A stretch of 64,000 nt of DNA from SZUA-36 sp963774415 (GCA_963774415.1 CAVZEU010000007.1:124001-188000), one strand, 5' to 3'. Positions 16,609-25,771 are shown, counted from the first letter of the stretch. The notes: generated from the letters alone by a model not told the origin. Program-made: numbers and translations.

Positions 16609-18216
16609 ATGGACGTCATCAAGTCCAGGATCGACACCGCCAGCAAGGGCTTTGCAGCCAACGACGCGCACATGCGCAAACTCGTCGCCGATCTGCAGCA
16701 ACAACTGGAAAGCGTCAGCCTGGGCGGTGGCGAAAAGGCCTGCCAGAAACATACCGCGCGCGGCAAGCTGCTGCCGCGCGAGCGCATCCGGCAGTTGCAG
16801 GACAAGGGCACGGAATTCCTCGAGTTCTCGCCGCTGGCCGCACACGGCATGTACGAAGGCAAGGCGCCAGCGGCCGGCATCATCACCGGCATTGCGCGGG
16901 TCAGCGGCTTGGAAGTCGTCATCATCGCCAACGACGCCACCGTCAAGGGCGGCAGTTACCTGCCGATGACGGTCAAGAAACACCTGCGGGCACAGGAAAT
17001 CGCGCTCGAGAACAACCTGCCGTGCGTCTACCTGGTGGATTCCGGTGGCGCCTACCTGCCGCTGCAGGACCAGGTATTCCCGGACCGCGACCACTTCGGC
17101 CGCATTTTCTACAACCAGGCCAACCTGTCGTCCGCCAACATCCCGCAGATCGCGGTGGTCATGGGTTCCTGCACCGCTGGCGGGGCCTATGTCCCGGCCA
17201 TGAGCGACGAGTCCATCATCGTCAGGAAGCAGGGCACGATCTTCCTCGGCGGGCCGCCGCTGGTCAAGGCCGCCACCGGTGAGGTCGTCGACGCCGAATC
17301 GCTCGGCGGCGCCGACGTGCACTGCTCCAAGTCGGGCGTGACCGATCACTACGCGCAGGACGACGCGCACGCGCTGCAACTGGCGCGCGATGCCATCGCC
17401 TACCTGAACCGCAACAAGGTCAACCCGCTGGACATGCGCGACTCGGTCAGCCCGGCCTACCCGGTCGAGGAACTCTACGGCATCGTCTCGCACGACACCC
17501 GCTATCCGTACAAGGTCATCGAGGTGATCGCCCGCCTCGTCGACGGAAGCGAATTTCATGAATTCAAAGCCCGTTATGGCAAGACCCTGGTCTGCGGCTT
17601 CGCCCGCCTGCATGGCTACCCCGTCGGTATCGTCGCCAATAACGGTATCCTCTTCTCTGACAGCGCATTAAAAGGGACACACTTCATACAAATCTGCAAC
17701 AAGCGCAATATTCCCTTGATATTCCTGCAGAATGTTACCGGCTTCATGGTTGGAAAGGCGTATGAAAATTCCGGAATCGCAAAGGACGGCGCAAAAATGG
17801 TGACGGCAGTCGCAACCAGTCACGTGCCCAAGTTCACGGTCATCATCGGCGGCTCTTTCGGCGCCGGCAATTACGCCATGTGCGGCCGCGCCTACCAACC
17901 GCGAATGCTGTGGATGTGGCCGAACGCGCGTGTTTCGGTCATGGGCGGCGAGCAGGCCGCCTCGGTACTGGCGACGATCCGCCGCGACGCCCTGGAAGCC
18001 GCCGGCAAGAAATGGCCGGAATCCGAGGAAGAGGCCTTCAAGCAACCGATCCGCGACAGCTACGAGGCCGAGGGCCACCCCTACTACGCCACCGCCCGTT
18101 TGTGGGACGACGGCGTCATCGACCCGATCGACACGCGCCATGTGCTGGGACTGGCGCTCTCGGCGGCCATGAACGCACCGATCAAGCGCGGCCGACACGG
18201 CATCTTCAGGATGTAG
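16609..18216 (+). CDS. liuB: 3-methylcrotonyl-CoA carboxylase, carboxyltransferase (beta) subunit
   Basis: Transfers CO2 from carboxybiotin to 3-methylcrotonyl-CoA. The 535-residue chain has the two crotonase-like halves of acyl-CoA carboxylase beta subunits: YLVDSGGAYLPLQDQVFPD, MGSCTAGGAYVPAMSDE and IFLGGPPLVKAATGE in the first; LQNVTGFMVGKAYE, GGSFGAGNYAMCGRAY and SVMGGEQAASVLATI in the second. The start is four bases after the thiolase stop. It needs a biotin carboxylase/BCCP partner (LiuD), which is not in this operon. Confidence 0.93.
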   Translation: MDVIKSRIDTASKGFAANDAHMRKLVADLQQQLESVSLGGGEKACQKHTARGKLLPRERIRQLQDKGTEFLEFSPLAAHGMYEGKAPAAGIITGIARVSGLEVVIIANDATVKGGSYLPMTVKKHLRAQEIALENNLPCVYLVDSGGAYLPLQDQVFPDRDHFGRIFYNQANLSSANIPQIAVVMGSCTAGGAYVPAMSDESIIVRKQGTIFLGGPPLVKAATGEVVDAESLGGADVHCSKSGVTDHYAQDDAHALQLARDAIAYLNRNKVNPLDMRDSVSPAYPVEELYGIVSHDTRYPYKVIEVIARLVDGSEFHEFKARYGKTLVCGFARLHGYPVGIVANNGILFSDSALKGTHFIQICNKRNIPLIFLQNVTGFMVGKAYENSGIAKDGAKMVTAVATSHVPKFTVIIGGSFGAGNYAMCGRAYQPRMLWMWPNARVSVMGGEQAASVLATIRRDALEAAGKKWPESEEEAFKQPIRDSYEAEGHPYYATARLWDDGVIDPIDTRHVLGLALSAAMNAPIKRGRHGIFRM

Positions 18217-18234
18217 CGGGCAGCGGTAAACGGT

Positions 18235-19026
18235 ATGCCAAACGTATTACGCGACCTCGACGACAAGGGCGTGCTGACGCTGACCCTGAACCGGCCGGCG
18301 CTGCACAATGCCTTCGACGACGCGACCATACTCGAACTGACCGAGTTGCTGCGCGGGGCCGACGCCGATGAGGACGTGAGGGTCGCCGTCATCACCGGCG
18401 CCGGCGCCTGCTTCTCGGCCGGTGCGGACCTGAACTGGATGCGCAGCCTCATCGGCGCCAGCGAGGACGAAAACGTGCGCGACGCGTTGCAACTGGCGGA
18501 TCTCTTGCGTACGCTGAATTACTTGTCAAAACCCACGATTGCACGCATCAACGGCGCGGCCTTTGGCGGCGGCGTGGGCCTGATCGCCGCCTGCGACATC
18601 ACGCTGGCGTCCGCCGAAGCCCGCTTCGGTCTGACCGAGGTGCGGCTCGGGCTCGTCCCGGCCGTGATTTCACCGTACGTTTACCGCCGCATCGGCGAGC
18701 AGCACGCGCGGCGCTATTTTCTCAGCGGTGAGCGTTTCGACTGCCCGCGGGCGGTGGCCATCGGCCTGGTGCAGGAATGCGTCGAGCCGGCGCAACTGGA
18801 CACGGCCGTTGGCGCAAGCGTGGCTCACTTGCTCGAGGGCGGCCCCGCAGCGCTGGGCCACGCCAAGCAACTGGCCTTCGCGGTCGCCGGGCACAACGCC
18901 GAGTCGCAACGGCAACTGGACGAGCAGACCGCCCGCCTGATCGCCCGCCTGCGGGTATCCGCCGAGGGCCAGGAAGGCCTGGCGGCGTTCCTGGAAAAGC
19001 GCAATCCCGATTGGGCCGGCCAGTAA
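18235..19026 (+). CDS. liuC: Methylglutaconyl-CoA hydratase (enoyl-CoA hydratase family)
   Basis: Crotonase-fold enzyme expected to hydrate 3-methylglutaconyl-CoA to HMG-CoA. FSAGADLNWM is the CoA/oxyanion loop. ARINGAAFGGGVGLIAACDITLAS forms the second oxyanion part, and FGLTEVRLGLVPAVISPYV carries the acidic catalytic region. At 263 residues it is of ordinary length. It lies 18 bp after liuB and 10 bp before liuE, and the assignment among crotonases rests mainly on that context. Confidence 0.88.
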   Translation: MPNVLRDLDDKGVLTLTLNRPALHNAFDDATILELTELLRGADADEDVRVAVITGAGACFSAGADLNWMRSLIGASEDENVRDALQLADLLRTLNYLSKPTIARINGAAFGGGVGLIAACDITLASAEARFGLTEVRLGLVPAVISPYVYRRIGEQHARRYFLSGERFDCPRAVAIGLVQECVEPAQLDTAVGASVAHLLEGGPAALGHAKQLAFAVAGHNAESQRQLDEQTARLIARLRVSAEGQEGLAAFLEKRNPDWAGQ

Positions 19027-19036
19027 TCGGCGGCTG

Positions 19037-19963
19037 ATGACGCTCGCCAGCGACAAGGTCACCGTCGTCGACGTCGGCCCCCGTGACGGTCTGCAGAACG
19101 AGCCCGGCGACCTCGCGGCGGCAACCAAGATCGAGCTGATTACCCGCCTGGCCGAATGCGGTCTCGGTGTCATCGAGGCCGGCAGCTTCGTCAGCCCCAG
19201 GTGGGTGCCGCAAATGGCCGACTCGGAACAGGTTTTGGGCGCGGTTGCCAAGCAGTTGGGCGGCCGCGGCGTGCGCCTGCCGGTGCTGGTGCCCAACCTC
19301 AGGGGCCTTGAACGCGCGCGTGCGGCCGGCGCGGCCGAGATCGCGGTCTTCACGGCTGCCTCGGAAAGCTTCAGCCAACGCAACACCAACTGCAGCATCG
19401 CGGAATCGATGGCGCGCCTGGAAGAGGTCATTGCCGCGGCGCGGGAAGCCGGCATGGACGTGCGCGGCTATATCTCCTGCGTACTCGGCTGCCCTTACGA
19501 AGGCAGCGTGGATACAGCCGTGGTGGTCAGCCTGGCAGAGCGGCTGACGGCCGCCGGCTGTTTCGAGGTGTCGCTCGGCGACACGATCGGCACCGGCACC
19601 CCGGCCGCGGCCCGGACCCTGGTGGAGACGGTCGCGCGCAGCGTACCGGCGCGTCAACTCGCGCTCCATTTTCATGACACTTACGGCCAGGCCCTCGCCA
19701 ACCTGCTGGCCTGCCTGGAAACCGGGGTGCGCACCGTCGACGCCTCGGTGGCGGGACTCGGGGGCTGCCCGTACGCCCGCGGCGCCAGCGGTAATGTCGC
19801 CACCGAGGACGTGGTGTACATGCTGCACGGGCTCGGTCTCGACACCGGAATCGACCTGGCGGCGCTGGCCCGCACCGGCGGCTGGATATCGCAACAACTC
19901 GGGCGCCGCAACAACAGCCGCGCAGGCACGGCGCTCAGCACCCAACAGGAGAAGTCCGAATGA
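19037..19963 (+). CDS. liuE: Hydroxymethylglutaryl-CoA lyase
   Basis: Cleaves HMG-CoA into acetoacetate and acetyl-CoA, the last carbon-splitting step of leucine degradation. TIM-barrel start VTVVDVGPRDGLQNEPG (metal and catalytic Asp/Arg), SCVLGCPYEG, LHFHDTYGQALAN (metal His pair) and GLGGCPYARGASGNVATEDVVYML (signature with the catalytic Cys) are all present. 308 residues. It sits between liuC and the SDR gene in the same operon. Confidence 0.93.
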   Translation: MTLASDKVTVVDVGPRDGLQNEPGDLAAATKIELITRLAECGLGVIEAGSFVSPRWVPQMADSEQVLGAVAKQLGGRGVRLPVLVPNLRGLERARAAGAAEIAVFTAASESFSQRNTNCSIAESMARLEEVIAAAREAGMDVRGYISCVLGCPYEGSVDTAVVVSLAERLTAAGCFEVSLGDTIGTGTPAAARTLVETVARSVPARQLALHFHDTYGQALANLLACLETGVRTVDASVAGLGGCPYARGASGNVATEDVVYMLHGLGLDTGIDLAALARTGGWISQQLGRRNNSRAGTALSTQQEKSE

Positions 19964-19985
19964 ATTTCTTGAAGGAGCAATCGAT

Positions 19986-20753
19986 ATGCAATTGAATCAG
20001 GTCAAGGCCGTCATCAGCGGCGGTGTTTCCGGTCTGGGTCTGGCGGTGGCGCGCAAGGTCGTGGCCGGCGGCGGCGAGGCGGCACTACTGGACATCAACG
20101 ACCAGGCCGGCGCCGCGGCGGAACAGAAACTCGGCGACGCGGTCCGCTATGTCCACACCGACGTGTGTTCTGAAAAGGCCGTCGAGGACGCCATCGCCCA
20201 GGCTGTCACGCAGATGGGCACGGTCAACGTGGCGGTGAGCTGCGCCGGTGTCGTCGGCGCCGGCCGGGTGCTGGGCCGCGAAGCGCCGATGGCGCTGGAT
20301 TATTTCTCGAAAGTGATCCAGGTCAACCTCGTCGGTTGCTTCAACCTCGGCAAGACGGCGGCCGCGGTGATGGCCAACAACGAACCCGATGCAGGCGGCG
20401 AGCGCGGCGTCATTATCAGCACCGCATCGGTCGCGGCCTACGAGGGCCAGATCGGACAGGCGGCCTATTCCGCGTCCAAGGCCGGAATCGTCGGCATGAC
20501 GCTGCCGATGGCACGCGAATTGGCCCGCATCGGCATACGGGTCATGACGATCGCGCCCGGTGTTTTCCTGACGCCGATGGTCGGCGGCATGCCTGACCAC
20601 CTGCAGGAGTCACTGGCGGCGTCGGTCCCGTTCCCGGCGCGGCTCGGCAAAACGGAGGAATTTGCTGAATTGGCGGCGCATATCATGGAAAATAGTTACC
20701 TCAACGGAGAAACCATCCGCCTGGATGGTGCCGTGAGACTGGCGCCGAAATAG
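19986..20753 (+). CDS. SDR-family 3-hydroxyacyl-CoA dehydrogenase (HSD10-like)
   Basis: Classical short-chain dehydrogenase of 255 residues. It has the cofactor motif ISGGVSGLGLAVA, LLDIND (Asp selecting NAD), SCAGVVGAGR, active-site Ser in STASVAAYEGQIGQ, and YSASK. The long GREAPMALDYFSKVIQVN segment and IAPGVFLTPM resemble type 2 3-hydroxyacyl-CoA dehydrogenase (HSD17B10), which oxidises 2-methyl-3-hydroxybutyryl-CoA in isoleucine breakdown. Context supports that role; the substrate is inferred. ATG 19986 follows AAGGAG; the longer upstream frame overlaps liuE and is not coding. Confidence 0.85.
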   Translation: MQLNQVKAVISGGVSGLGLAVARKVVAGGGEAALLDINDQAGAAAEQKLGDAVRYVHTDVCSEKAVEDAIAQAVTQMGTVNVAVSCAGVVGAGRVLGREAPMALDYFSKVIQVNLVGCFNLGKTAAAVMANNEPDAGGERGVIISTASVAAYEGQIGQAAYSASKAGIVGMTLPMARELARIGIRVMTIAPGVFLTPMVGGMPDHLQESLAASVPFPARLGKTEEFAELAAHIMENSYLNGETIRLDGAVRLAPK

Positions 20754-20762
20754 GAAAATTAC

Positions 20763-21170
20763 ATGGAGACATTTGCCGAAGTCAGACAGCACGTGATGGA
20801 GCACCACGAACTGTTCCTGGACGAGCCCTTTCAAATCGCATTCGATTACGCCATGCCGGACGATGAACGCAAGCAAAGCATCTTCCTGGCCGAAATCAAG
20901 GCTTCCGACAACCGCCGCTACCTGCGCGTGGAAACGCTGATCTGCCCGCTGGAACACTTCGACGCCGAAAAATGCCTGCGGATCAACCTGATCCTGAGGG
21001 TCGGCTACCTGGCGGTGGGAGACCTGGAAGGCACGCCCTATATCAAGATGTGTGAGAATATGGCCTACAGCGCCCTGAACGGGGAGGAACTGGAATACGT
21101 GATCCAGCGCCTGGCGCCGATGGCCGACCGGATGGAGGAGACACTGGAGGAGGACGGCGATTTCAACTGA
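20763..21170 (+). CDS. YbjN-like protein of unknown function
   Basis: A 135-residue acidic protein, 9 bp after the SDR gene and so probably the last gene of the liu transcript. The pattern (N-terminal helix METFAEVRQHVMEHHELF, beta-rich centre LRVETLICPLE and INLILRVGYLAVGDLEG, C-terminal helix LEYVIQRLAPMADRMEETL) resembles the YbjN / type III chaperone fold. No catalytic motif is visible. A chaperone-like role is only a guess from the fold. Confidence 0.6.
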   Translation: METFAEVRQHVMEHHELFLDEPFQIAFDYAMPDDERKQSIFLAEIKASDNRRYLRVETLICPLEHFDAEKCLRINLILRVGYLAVGDLEGTPYIKMCENMAYSALNGEELEYVIQRLAPMADRMEETLEEDGDFN

Positions 21171-21337
21171 CGAGACTCAACTACATTCATCGGCAGGCGC
21201 GAGGGTGTGTTAACGCCATAGGAAACCCCATCGACACTGGCGATCAATCTGCAGGGGAAGACGCACTCTGCACGGCTTGCCTGCCCGCTTTGCACTTCCA
21301 AAGCTGCGCATCCGCATGGTATTGAGAGGCCCTGATT

Positions 21338-22168
21338 ATGGACAGCATTACGAATTATTTCAGCAACGCGAATCTACTCGAACTTTTGACCAACGGCCTG
21401 ATCAGTCTGGTAATCGCACTGGTCATCTTCCTGATCGGGCGCTGGATCGCCGGCCTGACGCAAAGGGGCCTGTCCTCTCTATTGCGCAAGCGCAGTGTCG
21501 ACGAGGTGCTGGTCACCTTTCTCGGTAACATCGTTTATATCCTGATCCTCATCGCCGCGACGGTGGCCGCGATCGACAAGCTGGGTATCCCGGCCGCGTC
21601 CTTCCTAACCATCATCGGCGCCGCCGGCCTGGCTATCGGCCTGGCGCTGAAAGACTCGCTGGCCAATTTCGCATCCGGCGTGATGCTGGTGCTGTTCCGG
21701 CCGTTCACCAAGGGGGACTGGGTCGATGCCGGCGGTGTCTCGGGCACGGTACAGGAAGTCCGGCTGGTCAGCACCACGCTGACGACCGGTGACAACAAGC
21801 TGGTCATCGTGCCCAATGCGCTGATGTACCAAAGCACGATCACGAACTACTCGGCCAATGCTACGCGCCGCATCGACCTGGTGATCGGCGTCGGCTACGA
21901 CGACGACCTGAAAGTCGCCGCCGACGTGCTCGCCAAGGTCTGCCATGAGCACCGGGGCGTACTCGACGAACCGCCCACCAAGATATTCGTCACCAACCTC
22001 GGCGACAGCAGCGTCGATTTCGTGGTCAGGCCGTGGGTCAAGAGCGTCGACTACTGGACCGTGCGCGCGGAGATCCTGGAAAACGCCAAGGTCGCCCTCG
22101 AAGCGGCCGGCTGCAACATTCCCTACCCGCAAACCGATGTGCACCTGCACCAGCAGAGTGCCGACTGA
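21338..22168 (+). CDS. mscS: Small-conductance mechanosensitive channel
   Basis: Inner-membrane MscS heptamer subunit of 276 residues, opening under membrane tension to release solutes. Three membrane segments: about 18-40, 62-84, and the pore helix in AAGLAIGLALKDSLANFASGVMLV. The soluble beta domain follows (FRPFTKGDWVDAGGVSGTVQEV, VPNALMYQSTITNYS), then the alpha/beta C-terminal cage. Length and domain order match E. coli MscS. Confidence 0.93.
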   Translation: MDSITNYFSNANLLELLTNGLISLVIALVIFLIGRWIAGLTQRGLSSLLRKRSVDEVLVTFLGNIVYILILIAATVAAIDKLGIPAASFLTIIGAAGLAIGLALKDSLANFASGVMLVLFRPFTKGDWVDAGGVSGTVQEVRLVSTTLTTGDNKLVIVPNALMYQSTITNYSANATRRIDLVIGVGYDDDLKVAADVLAKVCHEHRGVLDEPPTKIFVTNLGDSSVDFVVRPWVKSVDYWTVRAEILENAKVALEAAGCNIPYPQTDVHLHQQSAD

Positions 22169-22216
22169 ATCAGAGCCGGCAGCGACGCACGCTGACGGCC
22201 GTGAAAGGAGATTTAA

Positions 22217-22504
22217 ATGGCAAACGAAGGCTATCATGAACCCATTTCCGAACTGAACGACGAGACCCGCGACATGCACCGCGCGATCACGTCGCTGATG
22301 GAAGAGCTCGAGGCGATGGACTGGTACAACCAGCGGGTGCAGGCCTGTACGGACCCGGCGCTCAAGGCGATCCTGGAACACAACCGCGACGAGGAAAAAG
22401 AGCACGCCGCGATGCTGCTGGAATGGATCCGCCGGCGCGACACCACGCTGGAGCACGAACTGAAGGACTACCTCTTCACCGACAAGCCCATCGCGCATAA
22501 GTAG
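22217..22504 (+). CDS. Encapsulated-ferritin-type (EncFtn) protein without cargo tail
   Basis: A 95-residue ferritin-like protein of the EncFtn family, whose decamers oxidise Fe(II) at sites built between subunits. Aligned by eye to the Rhodospirillum rubrum protein, the motifs RAITSLMEELEAMDWYNQRV and LEHNRDEEKEHAAMLLEWIRRRD retain the ferroxidase ligands Glu30, Glu60 and His63, entry residues Glu29/Glu32 and Trp36. Family members normally carry a C-terminal peptide that docks to an encapsulin shell. This chain stops right after YLFTDKPIAHK, and no encapsulin gene is in the window. AAAGGAG lies six nt upstream. Neighbours are mscS and a DUF6498-like membrane protein. Confidence 0.85.
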   Translation: MANEGYHEPISELNDETRDMHRAITSLMEELEAMDWYNQRVQACTDPALKAILEHNRDEEKEHAAMLLEWIRRRDTTLEHELKDYLFTDKPIAHK

Positions 22505-22533
22505 CCTGATGCTGCCGTAACCGGACGGGCACC

Positions 22534-23214
22534 TTGCTGATCGACCGGACCGGAATCGGGGATGCATTGCACAGGCCCTCCGCGTGGGTTCTCGTTGCAG
22601 TCAACCTCGGGCTGATCTTCGGCGTCGTCGCCTGGGGCTGGCGGGTCTTCGACATCGTCTTCCTGTACTGGGCGGAAAACCTGGTCATCGGCGTGATCAA
22701 CGTGCTGAAAATGATCACCGCCAGTCCCGTCGGCGGTCTCCAGGGAAGCGGTCCAGGCTTCGCCGCGCAGAGCGTCGCCGGCAACGCCATCAAGTTCTTC
22801 CTGGTGCCGTTCTTCATCGTCCACTACGGCGGCTTCTGCTATGGGCACGGCATTTTCATATTCTCCATTTTCCGTGACAACAGCTTCGCCGAAGGGGTCA
22901 GCGACATCCAGCACGCCGGGCAACTGCTGACCGGCAACATGCTCCTCGCGGTCTCGCTGCTGGCCGCCAGCCACCTGTTTTCGTTCCTCCGCAACTACCT
23001 CCTGGGCGGCGAATACCGCAACACCAACGCGGCGGCGCTGATGATGCGCCCCTACGGCCGGATCGTCGCTCTGCACATCACGATTATCTTCGGCGGGTTC
23101 CTGGCGATGACGCTCGGCAGCCCGCTCGGGCTGTTGGTCATTTTGATGCTGCTGAAAACGGGTGTGGACCTCGGCATGCACACCTCGGAGCGAAAGAAAT
23201 TGCAGGGTCTATAA
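22534..23214 (+). CDS. DUF6498-like integral membrane protein
   Basis: A 226-residue hydrophobic protein starting at TTG 22534. The run AWVLVAVNLGLIFGVVAWGW, then VFDIVFLYWAENLVIGVINVLKM, matches the DUF6498 pattern (conserved YWAEN). Later segments are KFFLVPFFIVHYGGFCYGHG, MLLAVSLLAASHLFSFL and VALHITIIFGGFLAMTL, about six membrane passes. Function unknown. It follows the EncFtn gene by 29 bp and may be co-transcribed. Confidence 0.75.
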   Translation: MLIDRTGIGDALHRPSAWVLVAVNLGLIFGVVAWGWRVFDIVFLYWAENLVIGVINVLKMITASPVGGLQGSGPGFAAQSVAGNAIKFFLVPFFIVHYGGFCYGHGIFIFSIFRDNSFAEGVSDIQHAGQLLTGNMLLAVSLLAASHLFSFLRNYLLGGEYRNTNAAALMMRPYGRIVALHITIIFGGFLAMTLGSPLGLLVILMLLKTGVDLGMHTSERKKLQGL

Positions 23215-23245
23215 TTACGAGGGAGAACCCCCGGAGGAGAAGACC

Positions 23246-23683
23246 ATGAATAAACAATTTCTCATTTCATCACTCGTCATGTTTATCGCCACCCTGCTGT
23301 TCGGCTTCGCCATCCACGCGGTACTGCTCGGAGGCGACTATGCGGCCTTGCCGAACCTGTACCGCCCGGATACGGATTCACAAAATTACACGCTGTACAT
23401 GTTGCTGGCGCACCTGTTGATGGGTATCGGCCTGACCTGGGTCTACCGCATGGGGCGCGACGATTCGCCCTGGCCTGGCCAGGGACTGCGCTTCGGGCTG
23501 GCCATGGTGGTTTTGATCACGGTGCCGACCTACATGATTTATTATGCCGTGCAGCCGATGCCGGAAACGCTGGCGGTCAAGCAGATCCTTCTGGAAACGC
23601 CGGCGATGCTGGTGCTGGGCCTGTTGGTCGCCGCGCTCAACCGTCAACCGCGCCCGGAGCCGGCTGCCGGCCACAACGATTAA
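23246..23683 (+). CDS. Four-pass membrane protein of unknown function
   Basis: A 145-residue protein with four predicted membrane helices: about 5-28, 47-67, 84-107 and 115-133. ATG 23246 follows a strong GGAGGAGA site, so the upstream extension of the frame is not used. A DUF1761-like four-helix integral protein is possible, but I do not recognise a clear family. No catalytic motif is seen. Confidence 0.7.
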   Translation: MNKQFLISSLVMFIATLLFGFAIHAVLLGGDYAALPNLYRPDTDSQNYTLYMLLAHLLMGIGLTWVYRMGRDDSPWPGQGLRFGLAMVVLITVPTYMIYYAVQPMPETLAVKQILLETPAMLVLGLLVAALNRQPRPEPAAGHND

Positions 23684-23758
23684 CCGCTGTCGGAGCCGGG
23701 CGCCGGGGCAGTTTGCCCTGACACCCTGCTCTGACCCGAACCTGATAAGGAGTCTTCA

Positions 23759-24868
23759 ATGAAATCACGAGCCGCGGTCGCCTTCGAAGCCGGTCAGCCG
23801 CTGGAAATTGCCGAGGTCGACGTGCAGGGCCCGAAGGACGGTGAAGTGCTGATACGCCTCGTCGCCACCGGTGTCTGCCACACGGACGCCTACACCTTGT
23901 CCGGCGCCGACCCCGAAGGTATCTTTCCGTCCATTCTGGGTCACGAGGGCGGCGCCACCGTCGAGGAAGTCGGCAAAGGCGTGACCAGCGTCAAACCCGG
24001 TGACAACGTCATCCCGCTTTATACGCCCGAGTGCGGCGAGTGCGAATTCTGCCGCTCCGGCAAGACCAACCTGTGCCAGAAAATCCGCGTCACGCAGGGT
24101 CAGGGGCTGATGCCGGACGGCACCTCGCGCTTTTCGCTGGACGGCGACACCATCTATCACTACATGGGCACCTCGACGTTTTCGGAGTACACCGTGGTGC
24201 CCGAAATCTCGGTCGCGAAAATCAATCCGGAAGCGCCGCTGGACAAGGTCTGCCTGCTCGGCTGCGGCATCACCACCGGCATCGGCGCCGTGCTCAACAC
24301 CGCCAAGGTCGAGGCGGGCGCCACGGTGGCGGTATTCGGCCTCGGCGGTATCGGCCTCAGCGTGATCCAGGGCGCGGTCATGGCCGAGGCCTCGCGCATC
24401 ATCGCGATCGATCTCAACCAGGACAAGTTCGAAATGGCGCGCATGCTGGGCGCGACCGACTTCGTCAACCCGGCCGATTACGACGAGCCCATCCAGGACG
24501 TGATCGTCGAGTTGACCAACGGCGGCGTGGACTATTCCTTCGAATGCATCGGCAACACCAAGGTCATGCGCTCCGCGCTGGAATGCTGCCACAAGGGCTG
24601 GGGCGAGTCGGTCATCATCGGCGTGGCCGGCGCCGGCGAGGAAATCTGCACGCGGCCGTTCCAACTCGTCACCGGCCGGGTCTGGCGCGGTACGGCCTTC
24701 GGCGGTGTGCGCGGACGCAGCGAACTGCCCGGTTTCGTCGACAACTACATGGACGGCAAAATCAACATCGACGACATGGTGACCCACACGATGCCGCTGG
24801 AGGATATCAACCGCGCCTTCGATCTGATGCACGAAGGCAAGAGCATCCGCTCGGTGGTGATATTCTGA
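23759..24868 (+). CDS. frmA: S-(hydroxymethyl)glutathione dehydrogenase / class III alcohol dehydrogenase
   Basis: Zinc NAD enzyme oxidising the formaldehyde-glutathione adduct to S-formylglutathione. GVCHTDAYTLSGADPEG and LGHEGG give the catalytic zinc ligands; PECGECEFCRSGKTNLC gives the four-Cys structural zinc site; VFGLGGIGLSVIQGA is the NAD fold; and the TSTFSEYTV segment is typical of class III. The length of 369 residues is standard. The next gene, 10 bp on, encodes the following enzyme of the pathway. Confidence 0.95.
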   Translation: MKSRAAVAFEAGQPLEIAEVDVQGPKDGEVLIRLVATGVCHTDAYTLSGADPEGIFPSILGHEGGATVEEVGKGVTSVKPGDNVIPLYTPECGECEFCRSGKTNLCQKIRVTQGQGLMPDGTSRFSLDGDTIYHYMGTSTFSEYTVVPEISVAKINPEAPLDKVCLLGCGITTGIGAVLNTAKVEAGATVAVFGLGGIGLSVIQGAVMAEASRIIAIDLNQDKFEMARMLGATDFVNPADYDEPIQDVIVELTNGGVDYSFECIGNTKVMRSALECCHKGWGESVIIGVAGAGEEICTRPFQLVTGRVWRGTAFGGVRGRSELPGFVDNYMDGKINIDDMVTHTMPLEDINRAFDLMHEGKSIRSVVIF

Positions 24869-24878
24869 GGGATTCGAT

Positions 24879-25727
24879 ATGGGCGCACTGACCGAAATCG
24901 CGCGCAGCCGCGCCTTTGACGGTGACCAGGTCCGTTTCCGCCATCGCTCGGGTACGCTCGACTGCGACATGACCTTCGGGGCTTTCCTGCCGCCGCAGGC
25001 AGCCACGGAGCCGCGGCCGGTGCTGTACTGGCTGTCCGGGCTGACCTGTACCGACGAGAACTTCGCCATCAAGGCCGGCGCGCAGCGCACGGCTGCGGAA
25101 CTGGGCCTGGTCATTGTTTGCCCCGACACCAGCCCGCGCGGCACCGACCTCCCCGGCGAGCACGAGGATTGGGATTTCGGCTCCGGCGCCGGTTTTTACG
25201 TCAATGCCACCGAGACGCCCTGGTCAGCACACTACCGCATGTACGACTACGTTACGCGGGAACTGCCCGCACTGGTCGAGGCCGGGTTGCCGGTCACCGA
25301 CCAGCGCAGCGTCAGCGGCCACTCGATGGGCGGACACGGCGCACTGATATGCGCGCTGAAGGACCCCGACCGTTATGCCTCGGTCTCCGCCTTCGCGCCA
25401 ATCTGTCACCCGTCGGTGACGCCGTGGGGCATGAAGGCCTTCAGTCACTACCTCGGCGACGACCGCAACGCGTGGCTGCCGTGGGACGCCACGCACCTCG
25501 TCGGCAAGGCGAAAAAGCAGCTGCCGATCCTCATCGACCAGGGCACGCAGGACGAGTGGCTGGGCCAGGAACTGAAACCAGGCAGCCTGGAGCAGGCCTG
25601 TATCTGCACGCACCACCCGCTCGAGGTGCGTATGCAGGAAGGTTACGATCACGGCTACTACTTCGTCAGCACCTTCATCGCCGAGCACCTGCGCTACCAC
25701 GCCAGGGCGCTGGGAATTTTGGGCTAG
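24879..25727 (+). CDS. frmB: S-formylglutathione hydrolase
   Basis: Serine esterase releasing formate and glutathione from S-formylglutathione, completing formaldehyde detoxification with frmA. Nucleophile Ser149 lies in SGHSMGGHGAL. Other family landmarks are YWLSGLTCTDENF, CPDTSPRG, GAGFYVNATETPW and the late HHPLEVRMQEGYDHGYYF with the catalytic His. 282 residues, the usual size. Confidence 0.95.
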   Translation: MGALTEIARSRAFDGDQVRFRHRSGTLDCDMTFGAFLPPQAATEPRPVLYWLSGLTCTDENFAIKAGAQRTAAELGLVIVCPDTSPRGTDLPGEHEDWDFGSGAGFYVNATETPWSAHYRMYDYVTRELPALVEAGLPVTDQRSVSGHSMGGHGALICALKDPDRYASVSAFAPICHPSVTPWGMKAFSHYLGDDRNAWLPWDATHLVGKAKKQLPILIDQGTQDEWLGQELKPGSLEQACICTHHPLEVRMQEGYDHGYYFVSTFIAEHLRYHARALGILG

Positions 25728-25771
25728 CCTGGCGGCGAGCGCCCGCGTCAATCCGGTGATGGAGTTCGCGG

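Noticed and set aside
15744..16946. Minus-strand frames over thiolase and liuB
   Set aside because: Antisense shadows with no recognisable domain.
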